DNA of 64,000 nt from Euryodendron excelsum (Eukaryota > Streptophyta > Magnoliopsida > Ericales > Pentaphylacaceae), in contig CM065377.1 of NCBI GenBank assembly GCA_033060915.1, positions 55,513,183 to 55,577,182 on the forward strand, written 5' to 3'. This document shows positions 21,596-33,057 of this stretch, one piece after another (positions within the stretch are counted from its first letter, which is position 1; each line of letters begins with the position of its first letter). The notes below the pieces were generated by a model, which searched no databases, was not told the DNA's origin, and saw nothing but the letters and a program-made list of their open reading frames with translations. A program made the position numbers and the translations under genes.

Positions 21596-24034
21596 CAACT
21601 AGAGGAAGGGGAAGATAAAGCGGTTCATGACTTGAGCTTACTTGGCACTATTGTGCAAGATCATTTTACCCTCTCTACCTTCCATGACCCTTTCTACCCT
21701 TATGTACTTCATTGCTATATCCTAGAGTTCAATAAAGATGTTAAAATTGTCTATTATTATGCTTGTTTGAACTCTTCACAAGTTTCAAGAGTGGACCTAA
21801 AGGATGATAGAAAATTTTCAGTTAAGGGTATTGGGTGATCCTCTCTCCAATTTTATGTAGGAGTAAGAGTAGTATAGATAGTTTTTGCTTTTACTTTTAT
21901 TTTGTTTTCTTAGTTAGGGTTTCATTTTAGTTCAGGGGTGCATTTAGGCACCCTAGCTCCTCTTCTTCACCCTTTCATTTCATTTCGAGCTTTGTCTTCA
22001 CGTATGAGGATAATGCATAATTCTAGTTAGGGAGGAGAGTAGTTATAAAGACTTAACCTCTTTTTTTGCTTTTATTTTGTTAATTTTTGTAGAAATTTTT
22101 AAAAATTTTGAGTCAATGATAATGACTTCCTCTAGTTAGAGGTAGAGTTTAGATACTATCTTTACATGCCTATATTCCATCATTTGTATTTAAAGCTCCA
22201 CTGTTCATAGTGGATGTCATTTTTAAACTTCATTGTTATATCTCTCGTGTAATATTTCGATCTCTTTATGGTTTATTGACTATTCTCAAGTATTACATTT
22301 AATAATGATCATTCGACTACTTGGGATCTTCGTTAGAAGTTAAAGTATCTTGTGGCTCCGGCACTTTACTTTCCTATCTTTAGCACATTTCCATATGCTT
22401 CATGACTATCTCTCTTTATTTATGGTGAACGTATTGATAATTTATTTTTGGGAAGCATAACACCACTTATGAAAATGCCACTTGAGATTAGAAGATAGGG
22501 ATCTTTGCATGTATCTTTACTCAAGTTGGTGTTGATTCACTCTTTACACCTAACACATTGTTAGTTTTGCTTTATTTATGCTAAAGTAGAAGAGATTACA
22601 TCATTGTGCACAATCATGCTTTATGACATCATTTGTGCTATCTCTTGCATTTCTATCCTTACATTAGTCGAGATTTCTACCTTGTGAGCTTTAGACCATT
22701 CATTGGCTTTCAGAGCGATTACATTTACTCAAGTATTAATTCTGCACCCTCATTTTCTTCAATAACTTTATTATGCTTGCATTTGATTCATGAGTTGAGT
22801 ATTGATCTAGATATTGACACTTATAATCTATGAAATGCTTTGGTTGCATACTTTGGTATATGATTCTAGGCTATTATTCTTCTTGATAGCCATGAGTCTC
22901 CCATTATACAGCCATATGTTTCTTTGACCCCCTTTGATCCATTTTCTTCATTCTTTTGTTGAAATGTAAAGTAATGCTACTTCTTATCTTGTATTTGCAA
23001 AGTGATGCTTTTGTTGAAAAGAGTATATTATATTGAGGCATTGAAGAAAGAAAGAAAATAAAGAAAAGAAAGAGATTGATTGAGGAGTTTAATAGAAAAA
23101 GTGCACATTGTGAGGTTGAAAATATTGAATGAAAAATAGAACATCAAAAGAATGGAAACAAAAGAAGCAAAAGAAAGAAAGAAGAAAAAAAAAGATAAAG
23201 AAAAGTTATCAAGTTAAAAAGAATGAAGAAAAGAGCAAAATATTGAGAAAAGTGTTTTGAATCCAAAAGGGAAAGAGTTAGAGTTGTTAAACCATTTATT
23301 ATTTCATACCTTGAACACACATGATTTAACCTATTCCTATCCTTCTCTACCCTTATCCTTTATCTCTTCTAGACAACCATCTTCACCTCTAAAAGGGTTT
23401 AGTTGATTCAAATTGTGCTTGATTGAGGATTTCATTAGAGTATAAGTCATTTCTTGTCAACTACTTAGAATAAATGTTCAATTATGACATATTCTTCATG
23501 AAGCTATGTTAGATTGGTACACTTATATCTTTACAGTTTTTGTTATTAGCATGCTCATTTGCTTTCTTTTACATTTACTCTTATTTCAAGTATACTATTG
23601 TGAAAGCCATGTGGGTGTTTCTTTGAGATTGTATGACCGGTAAGACATTAAATCAATGCTTGAAGGTTTGCGAATGCATAAGGGTGTTTCATTTGAGTCA
23701 TATAGTATGATTCTTCACCTACATACTTGAATCTCTCTTTGGTATGAATTATTGCACATTCTTGCATGTGTTAGGAGTTAGGAGTGATATCTAATATTAG
23801 CTTGAGATGGATTATGCATGTTCTTCTCATTCTTATCTCTAATTGCAATTCACAAAGGGATATTTGTGGGTATCATCAGTGGAAACCCTTACGAGACATT
23901 ACTCGTTCATTAGGGGTAACCTAGGGGTTTAAAGGCTTAAGGGCTAAATGCATTTATGACTCCTACAAAAGTGGAGTTTATCTTGTGTACATACTTGCTT
24001 TAGTTGTAGATTTTAATAGGGACTAGCAAAAAGC
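21596..24034 (+). other. Non-coding 3' region of element A
   Basis: No gene is seen. The stretch 22200-22900 aligns in reverse with E (43700-44300) and with I (59270-59900, 61650-61760), so it is a family-wide 3' region. The final 180 bases carry the block conserved before the PPT in B, E and H. Confidence 0.7.
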
Positions 24035-24048
24035 TAAGTTGGGGGGTG
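24035..24048 (+). promoter_or_regulatory. Polypurine tract of element A
   Basis: TAAGTTGGGGGGTG directly precedes the LTR start TGATTATACTCC. Confidence 0.85.
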
Positions 24049-25149
24049 TGATTATACTCCAAAAATGTAATCTCAATCCCTTAATTAGTGGATTGTTAGC
24101 TCTAATTTAGGTATTAGATTAGTATTTTATCCTTAAATTTTCATAAACATGCATTTTTAATCTAATTGTAGGGAATTTGGCTTAAATGTAGAAGAAAGGG
24201 CCACAAAGTGCATCACCGAGCGAACGGTTAGCACTCGCCTGACGAATCCCTATTTTTGCATAAACTATAAGGCTATTTTGGACATTTTTGAAGGGAGCTT
24301 TTTTTATATCTCTCATTTTTGTACTTAGAAAGCTTCGATTTCTTTGTATTTAGGAGTAGTGTAGTGATATAAACTTTATTTTTTTTTTTGCATTTTCCTT
24401 AGCTTTTCTTCAATTTTCTTGTAACCAAACACTAGTTTCTTCTTAATTTAATGCAAGATTTACATTTCTCTATGCTTTCTATCATGGAATCAAGTAGCTA
24501 ATTATCTACTTGGATGCAATTGTATACAAGGATCTTCAAGGATTTCAAAGGAGGTAACTAGATTTCAATGATTTATCTTATGATTTCTCTAATTCATCTT
24601 AATTGAGTTTGGATCTATAAGAGAACTTAATTTCATAACACAATTGGGTAACTCTTATTCACAATTCTTCAATTGGTATAGGGATTTGACAAATCTAAGG
24701 TTTGAATCTACGATTCTATCACTGGATAATAATTCTACTCTCAATTAAGTATGAATCTAAAGATTTATGGTCTAAATCCTCCAAATCAAGGACCCACGGA
24801 GTGATTCTTGATTGAATTATCAAATCCTCCATTGAAACTCTTGTTGGACTTGGTTGATTGGATCAATTGTATCCAAGCTCCTTTAATTGCATTTAAGTCT
24901 AGCTTTAATTGTTAATTACTTTCATTGCTCTTAAATAGTGATAGGTAGTTGAAATCTCCCAAACAACAAATGATTTTTGGTTTTCTTTTTAGTTAGCTTC
25001 AATTTACTTAGTTGCTATTCAATTCGACTTAGCTTAGTGTTTTGTAAGTGTTGGTACCTTATATTTTGTTTGGTACTTGAGGAAATCGACTCCGATACCC
25101 ACCAAATTTTATATTGCAATTGCGACACTCGTACTCTTGCGGGGCCTCA
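24049..25149 (+). repeat. 3' LTR of element A (about 1.1 kb)
   Basis: The start (TGATTATACTCCAAAAATG) resembles the reverse-complement starts of the B and C LTRs. The end at GGGGCCTCA (25149) is inferred from the TG/CA rule and from the point where LTR-like sequence stops; there is no second copy in the window to confirm it. A few ACCGAGCGAACGGT-like words occur near 24216-24245, then a possible TATA (TTTTTATATCTC) near 24305. Confidence 0.65.
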
Positions 25150-26516
25150 ATTTTCGAACATCTTTGGAGGCGATTCAGATATTAACTCTTTTTTTAAGGA
25201 AGCCGAACACGAAACAATTTTACAAGCCATGTATCTAATGATTGGATCATTTCTATATTTTATATTGGCTTGGTTTAGTAGCTTTCAATGGCAAAACTGG
25301 CTGTGCTCGTTTGTGGTGAACTTCATCTTGACCAATTATGTGGAACTTCATTTCAATTTTGCAAACAAAAAGATCTACATCTTTGGGACTATCAACCCAA
25401 TTCTGACGCATTTATTCTATTACAGTCAATGTTCCACTCGTGCCATGATTTGCCGAAGGAGTTACTGAAGACCAAGATTCACATAAATCTACCATCTTCA
25501 AGTATACTACAAAATTACACATTTCGCCCCAGAACTTTATAGTTTTTGAAATTACAGAATAGACTCCATTCTAAAATTTGAACATTTAACGTTATTCTTG
25601 TTTCAGGATATTGTATCTGCTGTATTCTTCTACAGAACACTTTTGACAGACACAAAATATAAATATTGATTTTAAACAAATACAAATCAACATAGATTTA
25701 CAGTAGTTTGAAACAAATTAAAACTCTCTGATTATTAGAAAAGTAATCTGAAAGATATTGAAAGTTCTGTTTTAGAAACTCAAACAATACAAAATCTGAA
25801 TAAAATAATAACACATATAATCAATAAACACACAAGTGATAAACACTTTACGAATTTGTCTTAAGATTGTTATTGATAAATATATGACTATGTGTTTGTG
25901 AATATTTGTGCCACTGTGATAATCAAATTAAAATAATATTGAATATATATACGTTGCATAATTACAGAATTCTGAGAGTAAGAGAAAAACAAAATACTGA
26001 AGTCACAAAATGTAGGAAGTCAGATATTTGTAAATACTGATTGAGGTTAGAGTTGGACTCTATGTCCTCAAGACAAATTCGTTCCCCACAGAGGTGGAGA
26101 AGGATTTGGATATATGTTTCTCAAGATACAACGATCTCTCACACACAAAAAGTGCACTCCAATCTGTATGCCTTGCAAACTAGAACAGTGTAGGACTCTC
26201 TTCAATGCAATGAAAAAACTGAAAACTCAAACTATTTTATGCAGAATTCTAGAGGGATAGATATATAGAATAAGGTGTCTATTCCTAAAAGTCACGTTTC
26301 AAAAGGTGTCTTTCAATGGTCACATCCAAACACCTATTCATTCAAAATTAAATAAAAATAAGTAGTTTATTATTATTATTTTTTAACAATTTGTATCAAG
26401 GTTTGACCACCACAACATCTTACTATTGACCATTAGTTTTCAACTTTTTACATGACTTACGAAAGATAGTAACGATTATCATTTTTAATTATTTTCAGTT
26501 TGGTCACTTTGAAATT

Positions 26517-26722
26517 TAGGGTTCATTTGGTTATGGCTTATTTCAAGTTTTTTTGACTTATAAAAAAAAATTTAATTTAATTTTTTATTTTTTATTTTTT
26601 ATGTTTTTGCTTTTCTGCTAGTTTTAGCTTATAAAAGCAAAAAAGTTGAATTTTTTTTACCAAAAAATAAAATAAAAAAGACTAAAAAAAAATTGTACCA
26701 AATAAGCCATTAGAACTAAACT
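26517..26722. repeat. Possible fold-back / MITE-like element
   Basis: The left side contains GGTTATGGCTTATTT and the right side AAATAAGCCATTAGAAC, inverted with respect to each other (core ATGGCTTATTT / AAATAAGCCAT). Between them are long A and T runs and inner AGCTTATAAAAG. The layout fits a short non-coding inverted-repeat transposon. Exact ends and target duplication are unclear. Confidence 0.4.
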
Positions 26723-27840
26723 AAACACTTGACAAACTGAAAATGAATCAATCTATGAAGGCCAGGTTCGTAACGTTAAGAAAAGCAAGGGATCGGGAGA
26801 CTACCTTTTAGAAAACTCGGAGGGGTAAGTAAAATTTACCCTTTCTTCTATAAGAAACAGTAAATAAAAGTTAAACCGTAGCTAACATTGGCTTTCAAAG
26901 TACTAAGATTTGCAAGTGACATGCCCGGTCCATGAAATTATTATATGACTAGATATATGCTTTTCATGGTTGAATCATGTGATTCATGTTGGAGCTGCCA
27001 TTCTCTAATTTGAAACAAAGGCAAAAGCTCTCATTCAGACCTTTGGTCCTCTTGTTTTGGATGGATCTAATAGAGTTGACATCGAAGCCCAAATCTTGGT
27101 TTGGGCCGATCCATCGACAGTACCAGCTCAGCAGGCCCATCCATACGAGGTGAGGCCTTGATATATATAGAAATCGGGAGAAGTTCAGACCAAAAAGAGA
27201 AGTTATTAAAAGTAGTAAACAACATGTGTAAGACCATGATAAAAGGAGTAGTCCAACAACTTGTTAAACTAAATTATAGTGGAAATACGCATGTTTTTTG
27301 CAAACAATGAAGTCAACTATATCATATAACTTCACAATATTGACAACGATACATCTATAGTATATTATATTAAGGAAAAACCCAGGTTGGTGAAGCCTCA
27401 ATTTGAAGCCGTGTTACATTTTCGTGTTCTCATACTTCAATTACCACTTAATTTAAAAGTCGTGTTAAGGGTAAAAATGGTAACTAAGAATGCTTACATT
27501 ACACTCGGTGAACATTACAGCAAATATGAAAGTATGTAAATTAACACTAATTTTTTGATTAGTCCATATATAGCTTGGGAGAACAGCTTAATGTCACGGT
27601 TTGAAAGGTTTTGTGCACATTTTGATGGGTATAAATTTATGATAATCATAGTTTCACCTTACATCTTTGTAACAAAAACCGTATTCCTACAGTCTTTAAA
27701 CTAGTCCCTTAATTTTGATCTCCCCAACGTGCAGAGTTGCTTTTATTTATTATACCTAAACAAGGTTGATCAACATATATAAGATGGTCTTTGTTAGAAT
27801 ACGTATGATACCATGTAAAAAATATCTCTAATGGCTTGTT

Positions 27841-27844
<4 letters not shown>

Positions 27845-27885
<41 letters not shown>
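27845..27885. repeat. (GA)n microsatellite
   Basis: About 20 uninterrupted GA units. A second, shorter GA tract is at 27951-27965. Confidence 0.95.
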
Positions 27886-27888
<3 letters not shown>

Positions 27889-27950
27889 TTTTAGAGAGAT
27901 ATATAATAGAATCTTTGTATTGTAATGCATTGTGAATTGCTGTTGTCACA

Positions 27951-27978
27951 GAGAGAGAGAGAGAGCCTCTATAAATAG
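27951..27978 (+). promoter_or_regulatory. Promoter-like GA tract plus TATA box
   Basis: A GA tract is followed by CCTCTATAAATAGGCAC, with TATAAATAG at 27970-27978. The spacing resembles a plant core promoter. Element D inserted about 90 bases downstream, at 28071. No gene is recognisable on the other side of D at 33399 onward, so the promoter is a guess from sequence alone. Confidence 0.35.
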
Positions 27979-28065
27979 GCACAAGTAGAGTGCTCAACAT
28001 GGAATATAAAAGAGGAAACTATTGACAAAAAAGAAACAAATGAACATATAAGGAAACTAACTAAT

Positions 28066-28070
28066 GTATT
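28066..28070. repeat. Target site duplication of element D, left copy (GTATT)
   Basis: Identical to 33394-33398 on the other side of D. Confidence 0.93.
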
Positions 28071-28110
28071 TGCTGGGTTCATTCCCAGTTGAAGAATCGA
28101 GAAGGCTCCA

Positions 28111-28139
28111 GCTGCCGGGCCTTCGAGAAGGCCGGCAGC
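28111..28139. repeat. Inverted repeat 1 in U3 of D
   Basis: Arms GCTGCCGG (28111-28118) and CCGGCAGC (28132-28139) are perfect complements. Inside, CCTT and AAGG flank CGAG, so nearly the whole 29 bases fold. The 3' LTR has it with a single arm change. Confidence 0.85.
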
Positions 28140-28193
28140 CAACCACAACCCACCTACTGAAGTTGACGAAGAAATTTTCAACCAACACAGCGG

Positions 28194-28225
28194 TTGTCAA
28201 GATTGGTGGCTGCCAATCTTGACAA
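28194..28225. repeat. Inverted repeat 2 in U3 of D, just upstream of TATA
   Basis: Perfect 13-base arms TTGTCAAGATTGG and CCAATCTTGACAA are separated by 6 bases. The 3' LTR keeps 12-base arms at 33181-33212. It ends 18 bases before the TATA box. Confidence 0.9.
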
Positions 28226-28243
28226 TTGATGCTCCCCCTTCCC

Positions 28244-28252
28244 TATAAATAG
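28244..28252 (+). promoter_or_regulatory. TATA box of the D 5' LTR
   Basis: TATAAATAG preceded by CCC. In the 3' LTR the matching site is TACAAATAG (33231-33239). Confidence 0.75.
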
Positions 28253-28452
28253 AGGGTTGAGCTGAGGGAGATAAACAAGCAAAAAGAGAGGTTTTTTTTT
28301 GGGAAAGAGAGGTTTTTTTTTGGGTAAGAGTTGTAGTTGAGAGAGATCTACGAATCTCCTCCTCCTCTGTTTTTTTTCTTCTCTATATATATAGTGAAAT
28401 TCTTCTCCAATTGATTGGTGTGTGAGTGTGTGTTGATTTCTGGTCCAACAAG

Positions 28453-28468
28453 TGGTATTAGAGCAAGG
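28453..28468 (+). promoter_or_regulatory. Primer binding site of element D (initiator tRNA-Met)
   Basis: TGGTATTAGAGCAAGG, two bases after the LTR, matches the usual Ty1 primer site TGGTATCAGAGCAAGG with one C to T change. Confidence 0.9.
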
Positions 28469-28976
28469 TTAGAGTGACCGGAGCAAGTTTTTTTTGCTAT
28501 TTTTTTTTGGCTGCCCAGAAATCAAAGTCGTCAAAATTGTGTTTCGATCACACCATTGTGTTCGTCTAGTCGATACGAGTTTAACGGCACAAACCGCGTT
28601 GAAAACGGAGCTAAAACGAGCCCGTACGAGCCAGTCAAAGTTCTGCTCCGGCGAGTCAATGCCGACGACGGAGAAGACAAGCTGACGTCATCGCTGACCA
28701 AGTCAACGCCACGTCATCAGCCCAGTCAGCGCCATGTCATCAGTCCAGTCGGCCACCACATCATCGCACAGTCAGCTGCCACGTCATCAGCAACTGCCAC
28801 GTCTTCAATACTTCTAAAAATTACAATTTGGCCTTAGAACTTTCTAAAAATTACAGTTTGACCCCTAAACAAACTAAAATTTTCAGTTAAGCCCTTCTTG
28901 AGGTTTTTAACCGTTCCGGATGCAACCATGCATTTTGTTTTGGCAAATTCTACTTCTATGGTGTTGTATAAGCTAA

Positions 28977-30017
28977 TTGAAGAATAGATTCATAGAGGAG
29001 CCATCAACATCAATCTCAGGAGCTATGATTATGCTCACCTTTTCGAACTACGCCATTTGGCAGTCTCGAATGGAGGACTATTTGAACTGCTGGGATTCAT
29101 TTGATCCTTTGGATGAAATGGGGATGAAACCAATGGACACAACGGAAGCCGAGTGGAGAAGGAAGAACAAGAAAACTATCGGTCTGATCAGATAATGGAT
29201 CGACCACAGTGTATTCCACCATGTTGCTCAAGAGACAGACGCATACACCCTCTGGACAAAGTTAGAGAATCTATTTCAAGTAAAAACTGCTCGAAACAAA
29301 GCTCTCTTGATGAAGCGCTTTGTCAACTTGAAGTTAATGAGCGATACTTCAATAGCTGAGCACACGAGTCAATTCCAGAACTATGTGAACCAGCTTGCAG
29401 CCATGGACCTACCGCGAGACGATGAAGAGCAAACCCTCTTGCTTCTTAGTTCTCTACCAAATAGTTGGGAGACATTAGTGGTGTCTCTTAACAATTTAGC
29501 TCCAAATGGCAAACTCACCATGGCGATGGTTAAGGATGCCTTATTTAATGAAGAAGCCAGACGGAAGGAAGCTGGCATGGAGCAATCATATGCCCTCGCT
29601 ACAAAAAGTAGGGGGAGGCCTCAAGAAGATAACAGAGGTAAAGGAAGAGGCCGAGGCAGAGGCAGAAGCAGAAGCAGAGGAAGGTTACAGGATTCTGACA
29701 GATCTAATGACGAACATGGCAAGTTCACTTGTTATCATTGTGGCATTGAAGGTCACATGAAGAAGGATTACCAGAAATTAAAAAGGGAGCAAGGTCAAGG
29801 CAATAACCAACACAACAAAGAAGATGGTGACACCCTCGTCACCATTAAGGGAGATGTCACAGTGCTCTCCGTGGAAGAAGAGACGTGCCTCCACGTTACT
29901 AGCCAAGATTCTGAATGGGTGGTAGACATAGTAGCCTCCTACCACGCCACTCCCCACAGTGAGTTCTTCACGAACAATGGGGAACACCAGTTCATCAAAG
30001 ATTATAGGAATTGGTGA
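28977..30017 (+). pseudogene. Gag of element D, with start of protease
   Basis: Plus strand. The N-terminal reading has FSNYAIWQSRMEDYL, then NLFQVKTARNKALLM and the capsid-like part LMSDTSIAEHTSQFQNYVNQ, LLLSSLPNSWETLV. A basic Arg/Gly stretch precedes the zinc knuckle. The knuckle reads CYHCGIEGHMKKDY: the fourth ligand, a cysteine in the family, is tyrosine here. The protease start follows at about 29920 (WVVDIVASYHATPH), where the family has an Asp-Thr/Ser-Ala-type loop. Breaks: a frame change before 28977, TAA at 29193-29195 (CAA expected), and a deletion with loss of frame at about 30013. Confidence 0.88.
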
Positions 30018-31330
30018 TGTTCGAATCCAAACAAACAATGGCTGCATGATGGTGTTGAAGGATGTCAGACATGTGCCCGACCTCCGGCTCAATCTTATTT
30101 CTGGGATAGCCCTTGATCAATAGGGTTATGACAACCGCTTCAGCAATGGCACTTGGAAGCTGTCAAAAGGTGCCCTAGTTATCGCCCGGGGGCATATTTG
30201 CGGCACGGTGTACAGAACCCATATGAAGGTTTGTTCAAACAGCCTTAATACAGTTGAAGACGAGGCGTCACCAAATCTGTGGCACAAAAGACTCGGTCAC
30301 ATGGGAGAGCAAGGGTTGTTCACGCTAGTAAAGAAGGCTCTCATTCCAGTAAACAAAGAGATTGCACTGAACCCCTGCGAGCATTGCTTATTTGGCAAGC
30401 AACATCGAGTCTCGTTCAGTTTCTCAATACGGAAGAGATAAAAGTTATTGTGCCTAGTACACTCTGACATTTGTGGTCCCATTGAAGAGGAGTCATTGGG
30501 CGGTAACAGGTATTTTGTTACCTTCATAGATGATGCTTCACTAAAAGTATGGGTGTATTTTGCTGAAGACTAAGAATCAGGTACTCGAGAACTTCAAGAT
30601 CTTTCACACCATAGTGGAAAGGGAGACTAATAAGAAGTTGAAGTGCCTCCGGACAGATAATGGAGGCGAGTACACATCCAAGGAGTTCAAGGCATACTAC
30701 TCAGAATGCGGTATCTGCCATGAGAAGAAGGTCCCACGCACCCCACAGCATAATGGAGTAGCCGAAAGGATGAACCAGACCATTGTGGAAAGAACTCGGT
30801 GTATGCTCAGTATAGCTGATCTGCCAAAGCCATTCTGAGGTGAAGCTGTTCGTGTTGCCTGTTACTTGATCAACAGATCACCATCAGTGCCATTGAAATT
30901 TGAAGTTCCGGAGATGGTGTGGACTGGCAAGAAGGATGTCTCCTATTCTCACCTGAAAGTGTTTGAGTGCAAGGCTTTTGCACACGTATCCAAGGAGCAG
31001 AGACAGAAGCTCAACATGAAGTCCATTCCATGCAACTTCATGGGTTATGGAGATGAAGAGTATGGATACAAGCTATGGGATCCAACAACAAAGAATATCA
31101 TCAGAAGTAGGGATGTTGTGTTCTAAGAGAACCAGTTTTATGAGGAACCAACTAAGTTCAGTGGTTCCAATTCCTATGCTCCTGAGATGACTCCAGATCC
31201 ACCACCAGTCCAGCTCACCACAAATACTAGAATGCATGAGGTAATTCCAGAAGATGAAGAAGAAGAAGAGGGTGTTGAGCAGGGGGAGCAACAACCCCCT
31301 CCACCAGAAGAAGAAAAACTTTCACAACCA
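30018..31330 (+). pseudogene. Protease end and integrase of element D
   Basis: Plus strand. The protease end reads IGDVRIQTNNG and LKDVRHVPDLRLNLIS. The pre-integrase zinc domain is at 30280-30400 (LWHKRLGHMGEQGL, CEHCLFGKQHRVSF). The catalytic core has LVHSDICGP, LRTDNGGEYTSKEF and PQHNGVAERMNQT, so the three acidic residues are kept. The tail reads HLKVFECKAFAHV and later FMGYGDEEYGYKLWDP. Breaks: TAG near 30121, TAA at 30439-30441, a one-base frame change near 30555, TGA at 30836-30838, and TAA at 31124-31126. Confidence 0.88.
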
Positions 31331-32893
31331 GTTGGTGAGGTACCTCCTCAGATTGAAGAGCCTTAGCCAAGGAGATTTGCAAGAGGACGCGTTCTAATTT
31401 CGTCAACCAAATATCCGGAATCAGACTACATTATGCTCACTGATGAGGGGGAGCTAGAGGACTTCAAGAAAGTACAGACCCATCCAGATAAAGGCAAGTG
31501 GATGGAAGCCATACAAGAAGAGATGAGTTCCTTGTACAAGAATCTGACATACGATCTGGTAAGGCTTCTCAAAGGTAGAAAAGCCTTGAGAAACAAGTGG
31601 GTTTTCAAGCTGAAGAAAGATGATAGTGGAAAGCTAGTCAGGCACAAGGCTCGATTGGTTGTCAACGGATTTCAACATAAGAAAGGAATTGACTTTGACG
31701 AGATTTTCTTACCGGTAGTTAAGATGACCTCAATTTGAGTTATACTCGGATTGGTAGCCAGCCTGAACTTAGAGCTTGAACAGATGGATGTCAAGACAGC
31801 TTTTCTCCACGGAGATTTGAAGGAAGAGATCTACATGGAACAATCAAAAGGTTTTGAAGTTCCTGAGAAAGAACACTTAGTTTGCAAATTGAAGAAGAGT
31901 CTCTACGGCCTAAAGCAAGCACCGAGACAATGGTACAAGAAGTTTGACTCATTCATGGTGGGTCATAGGTACAAGAGAACTGCTGCAGACCAGTGCATGT
32001 ACATTCAGAGATTCTCGGATGGTAGCTTTGTGACACTCTTTCTTTATGTGGATGACATGCTGATCATTGGACATGATGCTGCCAAGATTAGCAAGCTGAA
32101 AAAAGAGTTATCTCAATCCTTTGATATGAAGGACTTAGGCCTTACTCAGCAAATTTTGGGCATGCAAATTGTTCGTGATAGGAAAGCCAAGAAGTTGTAT
32201 CTATCACAAGAAAAGTACATTGAATGGGTTATCAGAAGGTTCAACATGGAAAATGCCAAGCCAGTTAATACTCCACTGGCTAATCACTTCAAGCTGAGCA
32301 AGAGTTCGTGCCCTTCCTCAAAGATTGAGTTGGAAGAAATGGCAACAGTACCCTACTCTTCAGCAGTAGACAGTTTGATATATGCAATGGTGTGTACAAG
32401 GCCAGATATTGCTCACGTTGTAGGCGTTGTGAGCAGATTTCTTTCCAACCCAGGGAATGAACATTGGGAAGCAAGCAAATGGATTCTCAAGTACCTAAAG
32501 GGTACATCACAGCTATGCTTATGTTTTAGGGGAGCTAAACCAGTCTTGGAAGGCTATACAGATTCAGATATGGCCGGTGATCTTGATGGTAGTAAATCTA
32601 CATCAAGATTCCTCTACACCTTCGTAGGGGGAGCTGTATCATGGCAGTCCAAACTGCAGAAGTGTATGGCATTATCTACAACGGAAGCTGAATATATCGC
32701 TGCAGCGGAAGCTGGAAAGGAAATATTGTGGGTAATGCGGTTTCTCCAAGAGCTAGGAGTCAAGCAAAAGGAATATAAGGTGCATTGTGACAGTCAGAGT
32801 GCTCTTGATTTGAGCAAAAATTCAATGTACCATTCCCGCACCAAGCATATCGACATTCATTATCATTGGATACGTGAGGTGATGGATCAATAA
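31331..32893 (+). pseudogene. Reverse transcriptase and RNase H of element D
   Basis: Plus strand. RT begins around WMEAIQEEMSSLYKN and NKWVFKLKKDDSG, continues QMDVKTAFLHGDL and YGLKQAPRQWYKKFD, and keeps the active site FLYVDDMLIIG. RNase H reads GYTDSDMAGDLDGSKS, ALSTTEAEYIAAAEAGKE, HCDSQSALDLSKN and RTKHIDIHYHWIRE. Two long open pieces (31433-31738 and 31751-32893) are separated by TGA at 31736-31738, where an arginine codon CGA is expected. A further TAG precedes the first (near 31365). Apart from these the domain is well kept, so D is probably younger than the Athila-type copies. Confidence 0.93.
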
Positions 32894-33044
32894 CTGTTGA
32901 AGTTTGAGAAGATTCACACAAAAGAGAATCCAGCAGATATGTTAACAAAGTTGGTTACTCGTGAGAAGCTAGAGCTATGTAGAGACATAGCCGGCATGGA
33001 TGCTAACTGAAGGACGTCTGATTGTGTTTTCCTCCAATGGGTAT

Positions 33045-33057
33045 GAAGGGGGAGAAT
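33045..33057 (+). promoter_or_regulatory. Polypurine tract of element D
   Basis: GAAGGGGGAGAAT directly precedes the 3' LTR. Confidence 0.88.

Larger units (their letters stand above)
20157..24034 (+). mobile_element. Element A internal region (non-autonomous Athila relative)
   Basis: Continuation of 1-139 after the B insertion. The internal region totals about 4 kb. It carries leader, one degenerate gag-like gene (20487-21595) and a non-coding 3' block up to the PPT. No pol is present. The 3' block includes a purine-rich tract at about 23030-23240 and, next to the PPT, the shared block GGACTAGCAAAAAGCTAAG. Confidence 0.8.
25150..28065. other. Background between elements A and D; no gene supported
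   Basis: AT-rich sequence without retrotransposon features. Two overlapping open stretches (24977-25468 and 25288-25542, plus) begin inside or just after the A LTR. They show no domain I recognise and no codon pattern that would convince me; a decayed gene piece cannot be excluded. The segment also contains the fold-back element at 26517-26722, the GA tracts and the TATA site listed separately. Confidence 0.5.
28071..28450 (+). repeat. 5' LTR of element D (380 bp)
   Basis: It runs TGCTGGGTTCATT...GGTCCAACA. It is about 44 bases longer than the 3' LTR, because it keeps AGGGTTGAGCTGAGGG near 28251 and has a doubled GAGAGGTTTTTTTT unit (28285-28320). It contains two strong inverted repeats and a TATA box. 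Confidence 0.95.

Noticed and set aside
24977..25468. 163-codon ORF across the end of the A LTR
   Set aside because: It starts inside the LTR, has no domain, and its 3' half overlaps another frame of similar quality.
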